A DNA stretch of 7,405 nt from Candidatus Fermentibacterales bacterium (GTDB lineage Bacteria > Fermentibacterota > Fermentibacteria > Fermentibacterales > JAFGKQ01): the NCBI GenBank assembly GCA_016928495.1, contig JAFGKQ010000239.1, positions 1-7,405 of the forward strand, given 5' to 3'. Made by a program: the position numbers and the translations under genes. The stretch's first letter is position 1, and each line of letters starts with the position of its first letter. This document shows positions 6,131 to 7,405 of this stretch, piece by piece. Below the pieces are notes generated by a model. That model saw only the letters and a list, made by a program, of their open reading frames with translations, ran no database searches and had not been told where the DNA came from.

Positions 6131-6836
6131 CCCCGGGGCGGGAAGCCTCTGGCGGGTGATCGAGTCCTTCGGATTGGAGAGGGTATACCTGAGGCGTCCC
6201 GCGGACGCTGGCCCGACCGCAAGCGCCGGGGAGCCCCGGGGACCGGGTCCAGGCCCCGGCGAGTCCGTGGAGATGCTTCTGGCGGCTCTGCGGGAGAGGG
6301 TCGGGGACTGCAAGAGCTGCGGGCTTTCCGAGAGCCGCACCAGGATCGTGATGGGGGAGGGCAATCCTGACGCCGGGATCATGCTGGTGGGAGAGGGCCC
6401 GGGCAGGACGGAGGACGAGACCGGCCGCCCCTTCGTGGGCAAGGCCGGTCAGCTTCTCGACAGGATACTCGCCTCGATAGAGCTGGACAGGGACAAGGTG
6501 TTCATCACCAACGTGGTGAAGTGCAGGCCCACCGGCAACCGGACGCCGAGCGACAGCGAGATAGCGGCATGCTTCTGGATACTCGAGGAGCAGATAAGCG
6601 CTATGAGACCGGGGCTGATCTGTGCTCTGGGGGCTCCTGCGGCCAGGACCCTTACCGGTCTGCGCAGGGGAATCGGGCAGATGAGGGGAGAGATCCAGCG
6701 CTTCGGGAGAATCCCGGTGGTCGTGACCTATCACCCGGCCGCGCTGCTGCGGTCACCCGCTCTGAAGAGGCCGGTATGGGAGGACATGAAGAGAATGCGC
6801 GATCTGCTCGTGGAGCTAGGGCTGCCGAGGTGCTGA
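6117..6836 (+). CDS. udg: Family 4 uracil-DNA glycosylase with Fe-S cluster
   Basis: This 239-residue enzyme should remove uracil arising in DNA from cytosine deamination or dUTP incorporation, starting base excision repair. Four cysteines fit the family 4 iron-sulfur site: C65 and C68 (CKSC), C136 in NVVKCRP, and C152, sixteen residues later. The active-site motif GEGPGRTEDETGRPFVGKAG spans 92-111. The second motif, with H206 in YHPAALLR, is intact. Residues 1-55 are an extra N-terminal part with a Pro/Gly-rich linker near 33-50. Such extensions occur in some members annotated as phage SPO1 DNA polymerase-related proteins. The GTG start is backed by GAGGGG 8 nt upstream and overlaps the previous gene by 14 nt. 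It ends 1 nt before the dnaB start, placing repair and replication functions in one transcript. Confidence 0.93.
   Translation: MGRASPGAGSLWRVIESFGLERVYLRRPADAGPTASAGEPRGPGPGPGESVEMLLAALRERVGDCKSCGLSESRTRIVMGEGNPDAGIMLVGEGPGRTEDETGRPFVGKAGQLLDRILASIELDRDKVFITNVVKCRPTGNRTPSDSEIAACFWILEEQISAMRPGLICALGAPAARTLTGLRRGIGQMRGEIQRFGRIPVVVTYHPAALLRSPALKRPVWEDMKRMRDLLVELGLPRC
6827..6830 (+). promoter_or_regulatory. Ribosome-binding site of dnaB
   Basis: GAGG lies 7 nt before the GTG at 6838, within the last codons of the glycosylase gene. It supports the GTG start. Confidence 0.5.
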
Positions 6837-6837
6837 G

Positions 6838-7405
6838 GTGACCCAGAGGACGCTCCCCGGCAACTACGAGGCCGAGCGCAGCGTGATCGGGGCGATCCTG
6901 GTGGACCCCGAGCTGGCAGTCGAGATCTTCTCCGTCCTGAAGGCCGATGACTTCCTGGACAGGAAGCACAGGGCCATATACGAGGCCTGCGTCGAGCTGG
7001 ACTCCAGGAGCAGTCTGATCGACCTGGTGACCATCAACGCGGAGCTTGAGCGCAGCGGCAGGCTCGAGGACGCCGGAGGGCTGGAGTACCTGGCGGCCCT
7101 GACGGAGGAGATCCCCACAGCGAGCAGCGTCAAGAGCCACATGGAGATCGTCCGCGACAAGGCCCTGCTCAGGAAGCTGCTCGCCGCCTCGAACGAGAAC
7201 ATGAGAGAGGTCTACGAGTCCACCGACGATGCCAAGACCGTGCTCGACAGGGCGGAGACCAGGGTCTTCAGGATATCCGAGAGCGTGACCACTTCCGACT
7301 TCGTAGCACTGAAAGACCTTGTAGACAAAGGGATAGCGAGCTTCGAGAGACTGCGGGACTCTCAGACCTACATCACGGGCGTGCCGTCCGGCTTCGCCGA
7401 CCTGG
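6838..7405 (+). CDS. dnaB: Replicative DNA helicase DnaB, 5' part only (cut by right edge)
   Basis: The 189 visible residues are the N-terminal domain and linker of the hexameric replicative helicase that unwinds DNA at the fork and contacts primase. LPGNYEAERSVIGAIL near residues 6-21 is the classical DnaB opening. It is followed by DFLDRKHRAIYEAC, LIDLVTINAEL, and GGLEYLAALTEEIPTASSV. The linker helix region comes next. GVPSGFADL at the end is the segment that comes just before the RecA-like ATPase domain, so Walker A and the catalytic part lie beyond the window. Full-length members have about 440-470 residues. The GTG start is 1 nt after the glycosylase stop and has GAGG 7 nt upstream. No intein or other insertion is seen in the visible part, though insertions in dnaB usually lie further downstream. 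Confidence 0.93.
   Translation, partial: MTQRTLPGNYEAERSVIGAILVDPELAVEIFSVLKADDFLDRKHRAIYEACVELDSRSSLIDLVTINAELERSGRLEDAGGLEYLAALTEEIPTASSVKSHMEIVRDKALLRKLLAASNENMREVYESTDDAKTVLDRAETRVFRISESVTTSDFVALKDLVDKGIASFERLRDSQTYITGVPSGFADL

Noticed and set aside
4715-6734. Minus-strand frames at 4715-5779 and 5796-6734, and a plus-strand frame at 5038-6159
   Set aside because: They are shadows of the Gmk-CoaB and glycosylase genes, without recognisable motifs.

Overview
The window is a GC-rich bacterial chromosomal segment (about two thirds G+C by eye). It is densely packed, with two divergent gene blocks leaving an 89-bp intergenic region around 3809-3897. Arginine is mostly written AGG/AGA despite the high GC, and five of the eight starts inside the window are TTG or GTG. 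With the gene set, this suggests an uncultured or deep-branching bacterial lineage rather than a common laboratory phylum. Naming a phylum would be a guess. I saw no tRNA, rRNA, CRISPR array, insertion sequence or phage gene.

Left block (minus strand, read right to left). First is an NFACT-family ribosome quality control protein (RqcH/Rqc2/FbpA type). An 80-bp gap with a plausible promoter follows. Then comes a tight run of a stand-alone cyclic-nucleotide-binding domain protein, phosphopentomutase (deoB), cytidine deaminase (cdd), and the first codons of another gene that leaves the window. DeoB and Cdd belong to pyrimidine nucleoside salvage and pentose-phosphate recovery. The cyclic-nucleotide-binding protein has no DNA-binding domain and may be a ligand sensor for the same operon.

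Right block (plus strand). An extended -10 promoter with a perfect TATAAT precedes yicC (endoribonuclease family). Next is a single long reading frame joining a complete guanylate kinase to a phosphopantothenoylcysteine synthetase (CoaB) domain. A family-4 Fe-S uracil-DNA glycosylase and the 5' part of the replicative helicase gene dnaB follow. All junctions overlap or lie 1 nt apart, so the block looks like one translationally coupled operon.

The most notable feature is the Gmk-CoaB fusion. In many bacteria the local order is yicC-gmk-rpoZ-coaBC. Here gmk is joined to the CoaB half, while rpoZ and the CoaC (decarboxylase) half of coaBC are absent between them. The substrate-binding and catalytic residues of both halves look intact. 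A strong ribosome-binding site with an in-frame GTG sits exactly at the domain boundary, so a separate CoaB polypeptide might also be made.
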